Assembly (NCBI GenBank): GCA_011455275.1
Contig: CP015028.1
Coordinates: forward strand, 2,082,911-2,146,910
From: Pasteurellaceae bacterium Orientalotternb1
Lineage (GTDB): Bacteria > Pseudomonadota > Gammaproteobacteria > Enterobacterales > Pasteurellaceae
Length of the DNA stretch: 64,000 nt
Direction: 5' to 3'
Shown here: positions 55,574 to 64,000 of the stretch, piece after piece
Numbering within the stretch: position 1 is the stretch's first letter
Layout of the letters: each line of letters opens with the position of its first letter
Position numbers and translations under genes: made by a program
Notes under the pieces: generated by a model
The model's database searches: none
What the model saw: only the letters and a program-made list of their open reading frames with translations
What the model was told of the DNA's origin: nothing

Positions 55574-57777
55574 AACTCGTCCGCCTTGCCTTGCCTGTAC
55601 CGCTTGCCCGTTATTTTGACTACATTTTGCCAGATGATCTCACCGCAGTGAAAGGGGCACGGGTGGTTGTACCGTTTGGTAGCCAAAGCAAAATCGGCGT
55701 AGTAGTGGACTTCCCAACGGAAACGGATATTCCGCCTGAAAAGCTTAAAGCAGTCGAAAAAGTGTTGGATTTTACCTCGCTGTTTGATGAGGAAATTTGG
55801 CAGCTGCTTGAATGGGCGGCACATTATTATCACGCACCGTTTGGCGAAGTGCTGCAAAGTGCTTTACCCACAAGGCTTCGCCAAGGGGAAAGTGCCGAAC
55901 GCAACGCCCCTGTTTTTTATCAACTCACCGACACAGGTAGAACCACTCTCGCCAATCCGCTCAAGCAAGCGAAAAAACAGCAAACCTTGTTAGAAGAACT
56001 TGCTCAATTTGCAAAACTTTTTCAGAAACCAACCGCTTGTCGCCCTGCGGCGTGGAAAGGATTGTTTGAAAAGGGCTTGATTGAGAAAGTTGAACAGCCG
56101 TTTGTGGCGGAAAGTTGGCAGCAGAAATTAGCCAACCAACCGATTTGCAATCCACAAAATCGTCTCACCTTGAATAAACAGCAGAGTTTAGTGGTAAGCC
56201 GTTTGAATTTTCAGCAAGGCTTTGGGGCGTTTCTGCTCAATGGCGTAACGGGTTCGGGCAAGACGGAAGTTTATCTCCAAGTGATTGAAACGGTGTTAAA
56301 ACGGGGCGAGCAGGTGTTGGTGCTCGTGCCTGAAATCAGCCTGACACCGCAAACGGTACAACGTTTCAACGCTCGTTTTAATGTCGAAATTGACGTGCTG
56401 CATTCGAACTTGAACGATAGTCAGCGGCTTAACGTGTGGCTGCGGGCAAAAAATGGTGAAAGTGCAATTGTGATCGGTACTCGTTCGGCGTTGTTTAGTC
56501 AATTTCATCGTCTTGGGTTGATTATTATTGATGAAGAGCACGACGGTTCTTTCAAACAGCAAGACGGCTGGCGGTATCACGCACGAGATTTGGCGGTGCT
56601 GCGGGCGAAAAATCACAACATTCCGATTATTTTAGGATCAGCAACGCCTAGTTTAGAAAGCCTACACAATGTACAAAATGGAAAATTCCAACCGCTTTCT
56701 CTCACTGCTCGGGCAGGCAACGCACAATTTTCAGGGCAACGAGTACTCGATTTAAGAAGCCAGCGGATCTACTCGGGCTTGTCGGAAACATTACTGACGA
56801 TGATGAAGAGCCATCTCGACAAAGGTAATCAGGTGATGCTATTCCTTAATCGGCGTGGTTTCGCCCCCGTGTTGCTCTGCCACGAATGTGGCTGGATCAG
56901 CCAATGCGAAAACTGCGAAAAGCCGTTCACCTATTATCAAAAAAATCGGGTGCTACGCTGCAACCATTGTGCTACACAGAAAGTGCTCCCCCGCCAATGC
57001 GGCAATTGCGGCTCGACCCATTTAACCACCACGGGGGTTGGTACCGAGCAGCTTGAGCAAGTGTTAGCGGAACGCTTTCCGCAATTTGTTATCAGCCGAA
57101 TTGACAGCGACAGCACCGCACGCAAAGGCTCGCTCGAGCAACATCTCAAAGATATTCAGGCTGGCAAAAGCCAAATCCTGATCGGCACGCAGATGCTCGC
57201 CAAAGGACATCATTTCCCGAACGTCACTTTAGTAGCCATTGTGAATGTCGATGCCAGCCTGTTTTCCACCGATTTTCGTGCCGAAGAACGTTTGGCACAG
57301 CTTTATGTGCAGGTTTCAGGACGTGCAGGGCGAGGCGAAAAGCAGGGCGAAGTGGTGCTACAAACCCATTACCCCGACAACCATTTATTAAAAACCTTGC
57401 TCAACGAAGGCTACGCTAGCTTCGCCGAGCAAGCGTTGAAGATGCGACAACTAATGGGATTGCCCCCCTATTCCGCTCAAGTGCTGGTGCGGGCGACGGC
57501 GCGAGATAACGACAAAGTGGTAAAATTTTTGGAAAATCTGACCGCTTGTCTGGCAGATATCATCGCTCAACAACATTGGCAAGGCTTCCAACTGCTTGGG
57601 CCAATCAATGCCCCAATGGCAAAAAAAGCAGGGCATTTTCGCTGGCAGTTGCTCGTCCAACACCCAAGCCGAGCCGCTATTCAACAGCTACTCGACTGTT
57701 TTGATTTGGTTAAAGAACAGTTTCTCCGCAACGATATTCGCTTAACGGTAGATATTGACCCGCTGGATTTGGGGTGA
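55570..57777 (+). CDS. priA: Primosomal replication restart helicase PriA
   Basis: PriA recognises stalled forks and reloads the replisome. The 735-residue protein begins MKLVRLALPVPLARYFDYIL, has Walker A GVTGSGKTEVYL, DEEH in IIIDEEHDGSFKQQDGWRYH, the helicase motif GSATPSLESLH and eight zinc-binding cysteines in CHECGWISQCENC and CNHC...CGNCGS. Two uptake cores lie inside the gene (56032-56040 and 57541-57549). It is downstream of and overlaps the tandem transporters. Confidence 0.97.
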   Translation: MKLVRLALPVPLARYFDYILPDDLTAVKGARVVVPFGSQSKIGVVVDFPTETDIPPEKLKAVEKVLDFTSLFDEEIWQLLEWAAHYYHAPFGEVLQSALPTRLRQGESAERNAPVFYQLTDTGRTTLANPLKQAKKQQTLLEELAQFAKLFQKPTACRPAAWKGLFEKGLIEKVEQPFVAESWQQKLANQPICNPQNRLTLNKQQSLVVSRLNFQQGFGAFLLNGVTGSGKTEVYLQVIETVLKRGEQVLVLVPEISLTPQTVQRFNARFNVEIDVLHSNLNDSQRLNVWLRAKNGESAIVIGTRSALFSQFHRLGLIIIDEEHDGSFKQQDGWRYHARDLAVLRAKNHNIPIILGSATPSLESLHNVQNGKFQPLSLTARAGNAQFSGQRVLDLRSQRIYSGLSETLLTMMKSHLDKGNQVMLFLNRRGFAPVLLCHECGWISQCENCEKPFTYYQKNRVLRCNHCATQKVLPRQCGNCGSTHLTTTGVGTEQLEQVLAERFPQFVISRIDSDSTARKGSLEQHLKDIQAGKSQILIGTQMLAKGHHFPNVTLVAIVNVDASLFSTDFRAEERLAQLYVQVSGRAGRGEKQGEVVLQTHYPDNHLLKTLLNEGYASFAEQALKMRQLMGLPPYSAQVLVRATARDNDKVVKFLENLTACLADIIAQQHWQGFQLLGPINAPMAKKAGHFRWQLLVQHPSRAAIQQLLDCFDLVKEQFLRNDIRLTVDIDPLDLG

Positions 57778-57786
57778 TTTGGAAAT

Positions 57787-57834
57787 GGCTCTGCCCCATA
57801 CAGCCTAGTTAAATTAACGGTAAGGGGCAGAGAA
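57787..57834. terminator. Weak hairpin between priA and msrA
   Basis: CTCTGCCCC and GGGGCAGAG pair across a 28-base spacer between convergent genes. No T-run follows on the plus strand and the loop is large, so its activity is doubtful. Confidence 0.35.
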
Positions 57835-57841
57835 AAATGAA

Positions 57842-58342
57842 TTACTGATTTTTCAAAATTTCATTCATCAGCTGAATATCAATGTGGCAGTAGCCGTTTG
57901 GGTTTTTATCAAGATAATCTTGATGGTACTCTTCGGCAGGGAAATAGTGTTCTAATGGTGCTTTTTCTACCGCTAATGGATAGGCATATTGGGTTTGTAA
58001 ATCAGCTAGGGCTTTTTCAATGATTGGTAAGTCTTGCGGATCCACATAATAAATCCCTGTACGATATTGAATGCCCTTATCTGCTCCTTGCTGATTAACG
58101 CTGATTGGGTCGATCACTTTGAAATAATAATCAAGTAATTTCGCAAGGCTGATGTTGTCTGCATCATAAGTGACTTTCACCACTTCGGCGTGTCCACTGC
58201 CGTTGCAAACATCACGGTACGTTGGGTTGAGAGAGCTACCGTTGGCATAGCCTGATTCGGCATCAAGTACGCCGTTAATCCGTTGCATAAAGGCTTCAGT
58301 TCCCCAAAAACAGCCACCTGCTAAATAAATTTCTTTTTGCAT
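57842..58342 (-). CDS. msrA: Peptide methionine (S)-S-oxide reductase MsrA
   Basis: MsrA repairs methionine S-sulfoxide in proteins. The start at 58342 (MQKEIYLAGGCFWGTEAFM) follows AAGGAG; an ATG seven codons earlier contains that ribosome-binding site and is rejected. The catalytic cysteine is in GGCFWGTE, and GYANGS, HAEVVKV and the C-terminal YCHIDIQL are typical. At 166 residues it is the short cytoplasmic form without MsrB fusion. Confidence 0.95.
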   Translation of the reverse strand: MQKEIYLAGGCFWGTEAFMQRINGVLDAESGYANGSSLNPTYRDVCNGSGHAEVVKVTYDADNISLAKLLDYYFKVIDPISVNQQGADKGIQYRTGIYYVDPQDLPIIEKALADLQTQYAYPLAVEKAPLEHYFPAEEYHQDYLDKNPNGYCHIDIQLMNEILKNQ

Positions 58343-58378
58343 ATGTTCTCCTTTGATTTGCAAAATTTTGAGATGATC

Positions 58379-59017
58379 TTACCGCTTGTAACGTTGAAAA
58401 ACGTGAGCGGTTCCTTGAATAATCCAGCCAACGCCAAGTGCAAACGCAACAGTGCTAATTCCGACTGTACCGCCAAGTAAAAAACCAAGTAAGCAGACGG
58501 TAACTTCAAGCGTTGTTCGTACTAGTCCGATTCTCCAACCATATCGTTGGCAAATGCCGACCATCAAACCATCTCGTGGCCCTGCCCCTAGCTGGCAAGA
58601 GAGATAAAAAGTGGTGCCAATGCCAAAGAATAAAATGCCGAAAACCATAAATAAACAACGTTCGAATAAGGCAGTGGGTGCGGGCAGATAGTAAACCGTT
58701 AAATCGACGAATAACGCAATGATGATGACATTTAATACCGTTCCAAGCCCAAATCGCAATTTAAGAGGAATCCATAGCAATAAGACGATCACGCTGACAA
58801 TCGCAATCACAACGCCGATAGACAATCCCGTTTGTACTGAAATCCCTTGTGAAAAAACGGTCCAAGGGCTTGATCCAAAATTTGCCAGCACTAATAATCC
58901 TTCACTAATCCCCATAATTGCCATTGCGATAGAAATGACGATTAAAGAAAATCGGCGAATTTGCCATTGGTGCTCTGCTGCCCACGGCATTTGCGGAATA
59001 GGCGATTTTCTACTCAT
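58379..59017 (-). CDS. YczE/YitT-like integral membrane protein
   Basis: This 212-residue protein has five or six membrane helices and the pattern GSSPWTVFSQGISVQTGLSIG plus LSCQLGAGPRDGLMVGICQR, which is characteristic of YczE/YyaS-type proteins of unknown function. The start at 59017 overlaps the lolC stop by 8 bases; an alternative Met eight codons upstream lies wholly within lolC. Close coupling to lolC may or may not be functional. Confidence 0.75.
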   Translation of the reverse strand: MSRKSPIPQMPWAAEHQWQIRRFSLIVISIAMAIMGISEGLLVLANFGSSPWTVFSQGISVQTGLSIGVVIAIVSVIVLLLWIPLKLRFGLGTVLNVIIIALFVDLTVYYLPAPTALFERCLFMVFGILFFGIGTTFYLSCQLGAGPRDGLMVGICQRYGWRIGLVRTTLEVTVCLLGFLLGGTVGISTVAFALGVGWIIQGTAHVFQRYKR

Positions 59018-60191
59018 AGCGTAAGGCTTCTGCAGGTTCAATTTTAGAGGCTCGATAAGCAGGATAAAGTGTACAAATTAGCGATAGTCCAATGGATGAA
59101 AGCACAATGATCGCAACCTGTGTGAGATCAATATCAGTAGGCAGCAACACGCCTGCTGGATTAATTAAAATCAGCAAATCTCCTAAGTAAGTTGTAGCTA
59201 ACCAGCCGAATAATCCACCGAGTAAAGCCCCGATGATTCCGACAATCGCCCCTTGTGCTACAAAAATTTGTGTAACTTGCCGCTTTGTTAAGCCCTGCGT
59301 TTGCAAAATGGCGATTTCACCTTGTTTATCCACAACCATAAGACTTAAGGAAGTCACTATATTGGAAATCGCAACAATTATAATCAGACTGATCAGCAAG
59401 CCCATCATATTTTTTTCCATTCTGACCGCTTGGAAAAACTCTCCTTTTTGTTCTCGCCAGTCACTAATTTTAAATTCATCTTGTGGAAAAAATTGTTGTA
59501 ATTCAGTCACTTGAAATGGTTCTGTTAAAAATAGCCGTTTACCTTGTACTTCATCTTCAGGAATTCGTAATAATCTGCCAACATCAGTTAAATTGGCAAA
59601 AAGCGTATAAAATGCCGCTTGAGTGTTTGAATAATAGAGTTCGGATATGGTGAATAACCGCTGAACGGGGATACGTCCTAAAGGGGTATATTGGCTATTT
59701 TCTGTGATCATCAAGCGGATTTTATCCCCTACTTGCAAGTGAAGCTGACGAGCTAAGTAGTCACTGATAATAATATTAAACTGCCCTTCGGGTAAACGCT
59801 CGGCAAGATCGGGAATCTCGCTGAGCATTGGGTCATCACTCGGTTTTTGCACACCAATTAACACCCCTGCATCAATGCTTTGTTGGCTTTGGATAATGAC
59901 ATTTGTTCGACTAATATCCACGGCTTTTTCAACAAAGTCAGGCAATGCAAGCGGTTGGTTTCTCGCAAAATTTTGCAAATCGGGCGAAAGAATGGCATGT
60001 GGTAATGTGGCAAGAATATTGCGTTTTTGCATATTTTCCAAACCGTTCATTACAGACAACACTATCACCAATGCCATCACTCCAAGTACAATACCGAGGC
60101 TAGCAAGATTGGTAACCAAACGACCAAAACGGTCTCCGCTTTTTGAACGCCAATAGCGTAATGCAATAAATAAGGGGGTTTTAATATTCAT
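59010..60191 (-). CDS. lolC: Lipoprotein-releasing ABC transporter permease LolC
   Basis: LolC and LolE form the membrane part of LolCDE, which detaches outer-membrane lipoproteins from the inner membrane for transfer to LolA. The 393-residue protein has one N-terminal helix, a periplasmic domain, and three C-terminal helices. Key segments are ALRYWRSKSGDRFGRLV at the start, QAVRMEKNMMGLLISL, AILQTQGLTKRQV and the ending PAEALRYE as in E. coli LolC. lolD and lolE are not next to it, and the downstream gene is a YczE-like protein, so the other subunits must be encoded elsewhere. Confidence 0.88.
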   Translation of the reverse strand: MNIKTPLFIALRYWRSKSGDRFGRLVTNLASLGIVLGVMALVIVLSVMNGLENMQKRNILATLPHAILSPDLQNFARNQPLALPDFVEKAVDISRTNVIIQSQQSIDAGVLIGVQKPSDDPMLSEIPDLAERLPEGQFNIIISDYLARQLHLQVGDKIRLMITENSQYTPLGRIPVQRLFTISELYYSNTQAAFYTLFANLTDVGRLLRIPEDEVQGKRLFLTEPFQVTELQQFFPQDEFKISDWREQKGEFFQAVRMEKNMMGLLISLIIIVAISNIVTSLSLMVVDKQGEIAILQTQGLTKRQVTQIFVAQGAIVGIIGALLGGLFGWLATTYLGDLLILINPAGVLLPTDIDLTQVAIIVLSSIGLSLICTLYPAYRASKIEPAEALRYE

Positions 60192-60247
60192 TTTATAATC
60201 TAAAAAATAAGTCCCCCTTTGAAAAAGGGGGATACAAGGGGATTTGA

Positions 60248-60790
60248 TTATTTAATCACGCCACAAGCCATTCTTGCACCGCCACCACCAAGTGCTGCAG
60301 GGTGGTCGGAGTGATTATCACCACCTGCGTGAATCATTAATGAACGACCTTTTACTTCGTCTAATTTTTTCAAACGTGGTGCTAATACAGGGTTAGCTGC
60401 GTGACCATCATGATCTACAAATAATGCTGGCAAATCGCCTAAGTGAGCATCATCAGACCAAGGGAAACCGTGTTTTTTGGTTTCTTTTGGATCCCAGTGA
60501 CCGCCAGCGGCTAACCCTGCCACCATTTTGCCGTCTTTTTCTTTAGCATCACAGCTTGGGTTTTGATGAATATGAAAGCCATGTAACCCGTGTGTTAACC
60601 CCGTTAAATGTGGGGTAAAGACTAAACCATAAGGAGATTCGGTGATCGTTACAACCCCCACATCTTTATTGCCTTTTTCAAGGTCGAGCTGCTGAATTTT
60701 CACTTCAATTTTTGCCATATCATTAGCCATTGCGGGCATAGAAAGACCTAAAACGGCGGTTAAAGCGAAAGCTAATGTTTTGATTTTCAT
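60248..60790 (-). CDS. sodC: Periplasmic Cu,Zn superoxide dismutase SodC
   Basis: SodC destroys superoxide in the periplasm and contributes to survival against host phagocytes in related pathogens. The start at 60790 ([18 protein letters not shown]) has AGAGGAA seven bases upstream; an ATG two codons before is too close to it. The signal peptide ends in MPAMA. Metal ligands lie in [25 protein letters not shown] and [11 protein letters not shown], and the disulphide cysteines in SCDAK and ACGVIK. Confidence 0.96.
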   Translation of the reverse strand: MKIKTLAFALTAVLGLSMPAMANDMAKIEVKIQQLDLEKGNKDVGVVTITESPYGLVFTPHLTGLTHGLHGFHIHQNPSCDAKEKDGKMVAGLAAGGHWDPKETKKHGFPWSDDAHLGDLPALFVDHDGHAANPVLAPRLKKLDEVKGRSLMIHAGGDNHSDHPAALGGGGARMACGVIK

Positions 60791-60801
60791 AACCATTTCC
60801 T

Positions 60802-61746
60802 CTAGTTTGTGGATTGAACAAATTCTTCGATGTTTTGGGCAACTTTATTGACTAAAGTGGTCACAGCAGAGTCACTCGCCCACGCAATATGTGGTGTAAT
60901 CAACAAGTTCGGCAAACGTTTTGCCGCTTGCATCAGAGGATTATCTTTTTCTGGTGGCTCTTTTACAAGCACATCTAATGCTGCCCCTGCAATAATCCCA
61001 TTTTCTAACGCATTCAACAAAGCCGCTTCATCAACTAAAGGCCCACGCCCCGTGTTGATTAAATAAGCGGTTGGTTTCATCATTGCTAAGGTTTCCGCAT
61101 TGATCAAATTTTGAGTGGTTTCGGTGAGCGGGCAGTGCAGCGTGACAATATCTGCTTGCTTCAACACATCTTCAAATGACGTATAGCCATCACGCACTTG
61201 AGTGGCATTGCGATGTTCTGCATAAAGCACTTTCATACCTAATAATTCCGCTAAACGCCCGACTTCTGTCCCTAAACAGCCCTTGCCAAACACGCCTAAA
61301 GTTGCACCACGCACATCCGTAATCGGATAATCGGTGTAGCAGAATTGCCCGCAAGTTGCCCAACGATCTGACGTGATTTGATCACGATGATAGCCAATTA
61401 AACTATGTTTTAACGCAAAAATCATACCTAAAACGTGTTCAGGCACGGTAACACTGGAATAACCCGTGACATTTTTCACTGCAATACCAAGCTCTTTGGC
61501 AGCGACTAAATCCACGTTATTTGTGCCTGTGGCGGTAATCGCAATCAGTTTCAGCTTTGGCAGTTTTTCCATCAATGCACGGTTAAACACCACTTTACTC
61601 GTGACCACGATGTCAGCATCTTTGGCTCGCTCAAAAGTTTCATCCGCAGAGGTTCGATCATATTCCACCCAATTATGTGGAAAACTTGGGCGAGGAATAT
61701 TATGGCTGGCGGGAATGCCTGTGCGGTCTAGGAAAACAATATTCAT
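60802..61746 (-). CDS. D-isomer 2-hydroxyacid dehydrogenase (HI1556-like)
   Basis: This NAD-dependent 2-hydroxyacid dehydrogenase has 314 residues. The Rossmann motif reads [18 protein letters not shown], and the catalytic triad is supplied by Arg in [10 protein letters not shown], Glu in [10 protein letters not shown] and His in [10 protein letters not shown]. Glycerate or glyoxylate/hydroxypyruvate are plausible substrates, but this cannot be decided. It is the counterpart of Haemophilus HI1556, which I recall next to kdsA; here a PIN-like gene on the other strand lies between the two. Confidence 0.88.
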   Translation of the reverse strand: MNIVFLDRTGIPASHNIPRPSFPHNWVEYDRTSADETFERAKDADIVVTSKVVFNRALMEKLPKLKLIAITATGTNNVDLVAAKELGIAVKNVTGYSSVTVPEHVLGMIFALKHSLIGYHRDQITSDRWATCGQFCYTDYPITDVRGATLGVFGKGCLGTEVGRLAELLGMKVLYAEHRNATQVRDGYTSFEDVLKQADIVTLHCPLTETTQNLINAETLAMMKPTAYLINTGRGPLVDEAALLNALENGIIAGAALDVLVKEPPEKDNPLMQAAKRLPNLLITPHIAWASDSAVTTLVNKVAQNIEEFVQSTN

Positions 61747-61824
61747 TTTTTCTCCTTTTCTATGTAAAATATGCTTATTTAGTATAGCAGACCTGCTTTA
61801 TTCTTACATAAAAATCTACACCAC

Positions 61825-62937
61825 ATGAAACATATTCTTATTGACTTTGAAAATATTCAACCGACTTCCGAAGACTTGAAACCTTATCCAGAAGATTCTC
61901 ATATTTGGTTATTTTTAGGAAAAAATCAAAAAACCTTATCTATTGAATTTTGTGAAGCATTATGTCGATTTGGGAAAAATGTTCATTTTCGCCAAATGAG
62001 TAAAATAGGAAAAAATGCTCTTGATTTTTACTTGTCATTTTATATTGGTTATATTACAGGCGTTGATGATGATCCCCAAATTGATATTTTTTCCCACGAT
62101 GGGGGATATGATCTTCTTCTCCAACATTTATCTGAAAATAAATATAATGTTCAAGTGACAAGGAAAACTCTCAAAAATATTACAGACTCCTCTTTAGAAC
62201 TGCTTGAAGATAAAAAAGATACAAATATTGAACAAGTAGAAAAACATAAAGATCCGAATTTCCTTCTCTCTTGCCAACGCAAAATTGGGGCTTATTTTAT
62301 GGAGAATCAACCAATTTCATTCTTCAAAGAAACATTTCTAACTGAAACTGGCATTAGTTTATTAAGAAATGATTTAAGCAATATTGCACCAGATATGCAA
62401 AAACAAATAATCATACAAACGATAGAAAACTTAAAGAAAAAAGGGCTCATCAAAGAAAAATCACAAAATCAAGAAATAATATACCGCTCTGCAAACAAAG
62501 AAGAAATTATTGAAGATACTATTTTATACTTTGAAAAAAGTAATTCAAAACCTTCTACACCAGAAAAAATGAGAAATGTGATTATTTCTAGACTACGAAG
62601 CTACTGCATAAGTGAAAATAACGTTGCTAAAGAATATTTTTCTACTATCTATAATAGGATGAAAAGTAAAAAAATCATTAGAGAGGTCAATAATAAAATA
62701 GAGTTTGCACCATTTAGCACAAAAGAAATTAATCCTATAAAGGAAGACTCACTTGAAAAAATCATAAAAATAATGAAAAAATGGAGAAACAAGCCAAGTA
62801 ACACATTAAAATTAAATAACGCATTAAAATCGCATTTAAAAATTAAAAATGAAGATTCTCAAGAGATAATTCAACAATTAAATCAACAAAAGATAATTTG
62901 TATTGATTCTAAAAATAAAATCCAATATTTGATTTAA
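61825..62937 (+). CDS. PIN-like domain nuclease with helical / winged-helix C-terminal region
   Basis: The first 120 or so residues match a bacterial PIN-like domain: HILIDFENIQP, LFLGKNQKTLSIEF, GKNALDFYLSFYIG and SHDGGYDLLLQHL, with acidic residues at the positions that coordinate metal in PIN nucleases. The remaining 250 residues contain at least two similar helical segments with conserved spacing (around KMRNVIISRLRSYCISE and LNNALKSHLKIKNED), probably winged-helix or LOTUS-like modules for RNA binding. The gene is visibly AT-rich compared with its neighbours and breaks a conserved dehydrogenase-kdsA arrangement, suggesting horizontal gain. An RNase role is inferred; no antitoxin gene is adjacent. 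Confidence 0.7.
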   Translation: MKHILIDFENIQPTSEDLKPYPEDSHIWLFLGKNQKTLSIEFCEALCRFGKNVHFRQMSKIGKNALDFYLSFYIGYITGVDDDPQIDIFSHDGGYDLLLQHLSENKYNVQVTRKTLKNITDSSLELLEDKKDTNIEQVEKHKDPNFLLSCQRKIGAYFMENQPISFFKETFLTETGISLLRNDLSNIAPDMQKQIIIQTIENLKKKGLIKEKSQNQEIIYRSANKEEIIEDTILYFEKSNSKPSTPEKMRNVIISRLRSYCISENNVAKEYFSTIYNRMKSKKIIREVNNKIEFAPFSTKEINPIKEDSLEKIIKIMKKWRNKPSNTLKLNNALKSHLKIKNEDSQEIIQQLNQQKIICIDSKNKIQYLI

Positions 62938-62947
62938 GTAAGTATCT

Positions 62948-62989
62948 AAGCGGTCAGATTTGCAAAACGTTTTGCTGATCTGACCGCTT
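62948..62989. terminator. Bidirectional terminator from inverted uptake signals (PIN gene / kdsA)
   Basis: AAGCGGTCAGAT and ATCTGACCGCTT form a perfect 12-bp stem around TTTGCAAAACGTTTTGCTG. It lies between two convergent genes. Confidence 0.75.
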
Positions 62990-62994
62990 GTTGA

Positions 62995-63930
<936 letters not shown>

Positions 63931-63935
63931 TTAAT

Positions 63936-64000
63936 TTAATGAAACACACTCGCCTTGCTCTGTTTTTCAAGGCTGGAAATTTCGAGTTTGAGCATCATTG
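63936..64000 (-). CDS. 3' end of a gene cut by the window edge
   Basis: On the minus strand an open frame enters from beyond base 64000 and ends KLEISSLEKQSKASVFH with a stop at 63936-63938. It lies directly upstream of kdsA in the same direction, where a SirB1/YchA-like gene precedes kdsA in E. coli. Only about 20 residues are visible, so identity cannot be judged; it could also be a chance frame. Confidence 0.35.
   Translation of the reverse strand, partial: MMLKLEISSLEKQSKASVFH

Noticed and set aside
57787-57834. A second copy of the 148-bp element
   Set aside because: Only the short CTCTGCCCC arms are shared; the long terminal repeats are absent.

Overview
The window looks like chromosomal DNA of a Pasteurellaceae member of the Apl clade (Mannheimia, Actinobacillus or close relatives). 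The main evidence is about 34 exact copies of the nine-base core ACAAGCGGT (or its complement) in 64 kb. These usually continue as ACAAGCGGTCA followed by a TTTGCAAA-like tract, which is the DNA-uptake signal dialect of that clade. Housekeeping proteins read as close relatives of Haemophilus and E. coli orthologues, and the dehydrogenase, lolC and kdsA neighbourhood matches the Haemophilus order as I remember it. No rRNA, tRNA, CRISPR array, insertion sequence or prophage was recognised.

Layout. 1-4.4 kb: 3' part of rapA (the start lies outside the window), a YebE-like gene and rluA. 4.5-12.4 kb: a MATE pump, nadK, an EamA transporter, uup, a small AT-rich orphan, tcdA, then a PurR-type operator and promoter with two tandem terminators ahead of a cytosine-deaminase-like amidohydrolase. 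12.4-16.1 kb: ampD, rlmJ, pyrE and two tandem secreted paralogues of unknown function. 16.1-25.5 kb (minus strand): the complete Na+-translocating NADH:quinone reductase operon nqrABCDEF with both maturation factors, apbE and nqrM, followed by a tautomerase, a HepT/MntA-type HEPN-nucleotidyltransferase pair and mnmA. 26-32.5 kb: nfuA and a dppABCDF dipeptide operon whose gaps carry copies of a short inverted repeat. 32.7-34.3 kb: a YuiF-type permease preceded by a textbook histidine attenuator. 34.4-43 kb: purD with its own PurR operator, a 1005-residue Sel1-repeat exported protein, a CMD-family protein, ettA, grxD and srmB.

43-49 kb is the most unusual part. An XRE regulator sits beside a broken HipA-like gene, then rimI, then an uncharacterised two-gene unit inserted between holD and rimI. 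That unit is a 645-residue membrane protein in which ICMT-like, PAP2-like and Lgt-like regions follow one another, preceded by a beta-rich CrtC/AttH-like protein. The unit, rsmC and a GNAT/RHH toxin-antitoxin pair with a perfect palindromic operator follow. 49-64 kb: pth, a 148-bp terminal-inverted-repeat element, ychF, menF with an apparent one-base frameshift in a G run, alaA, two tandem RarD-like transporters overlapping priA, msrA, a YczE-like protein, lolC, sodC, a 2-hydroxyacid dehydrogenase, an AT-rich PIN-like nuclease gene, kdsA and the tail of a gene cut by the window edge.

The accessory genes (orphan at 9.9 kb, secreted pair at 14.5 kb, HEPN-MNT at 17.2 kb, HipBA remnant at 43 kb, lipid unit at 44-46.7 kb, toxin-antitoxin at 48.2 kb, PIN gene at 61.8 kb) are single small insertions into otherwise conserved blocks, not one large island. 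Start codons were re-chosen where homology or ribosome-binding sites contradict the longest reading frame.
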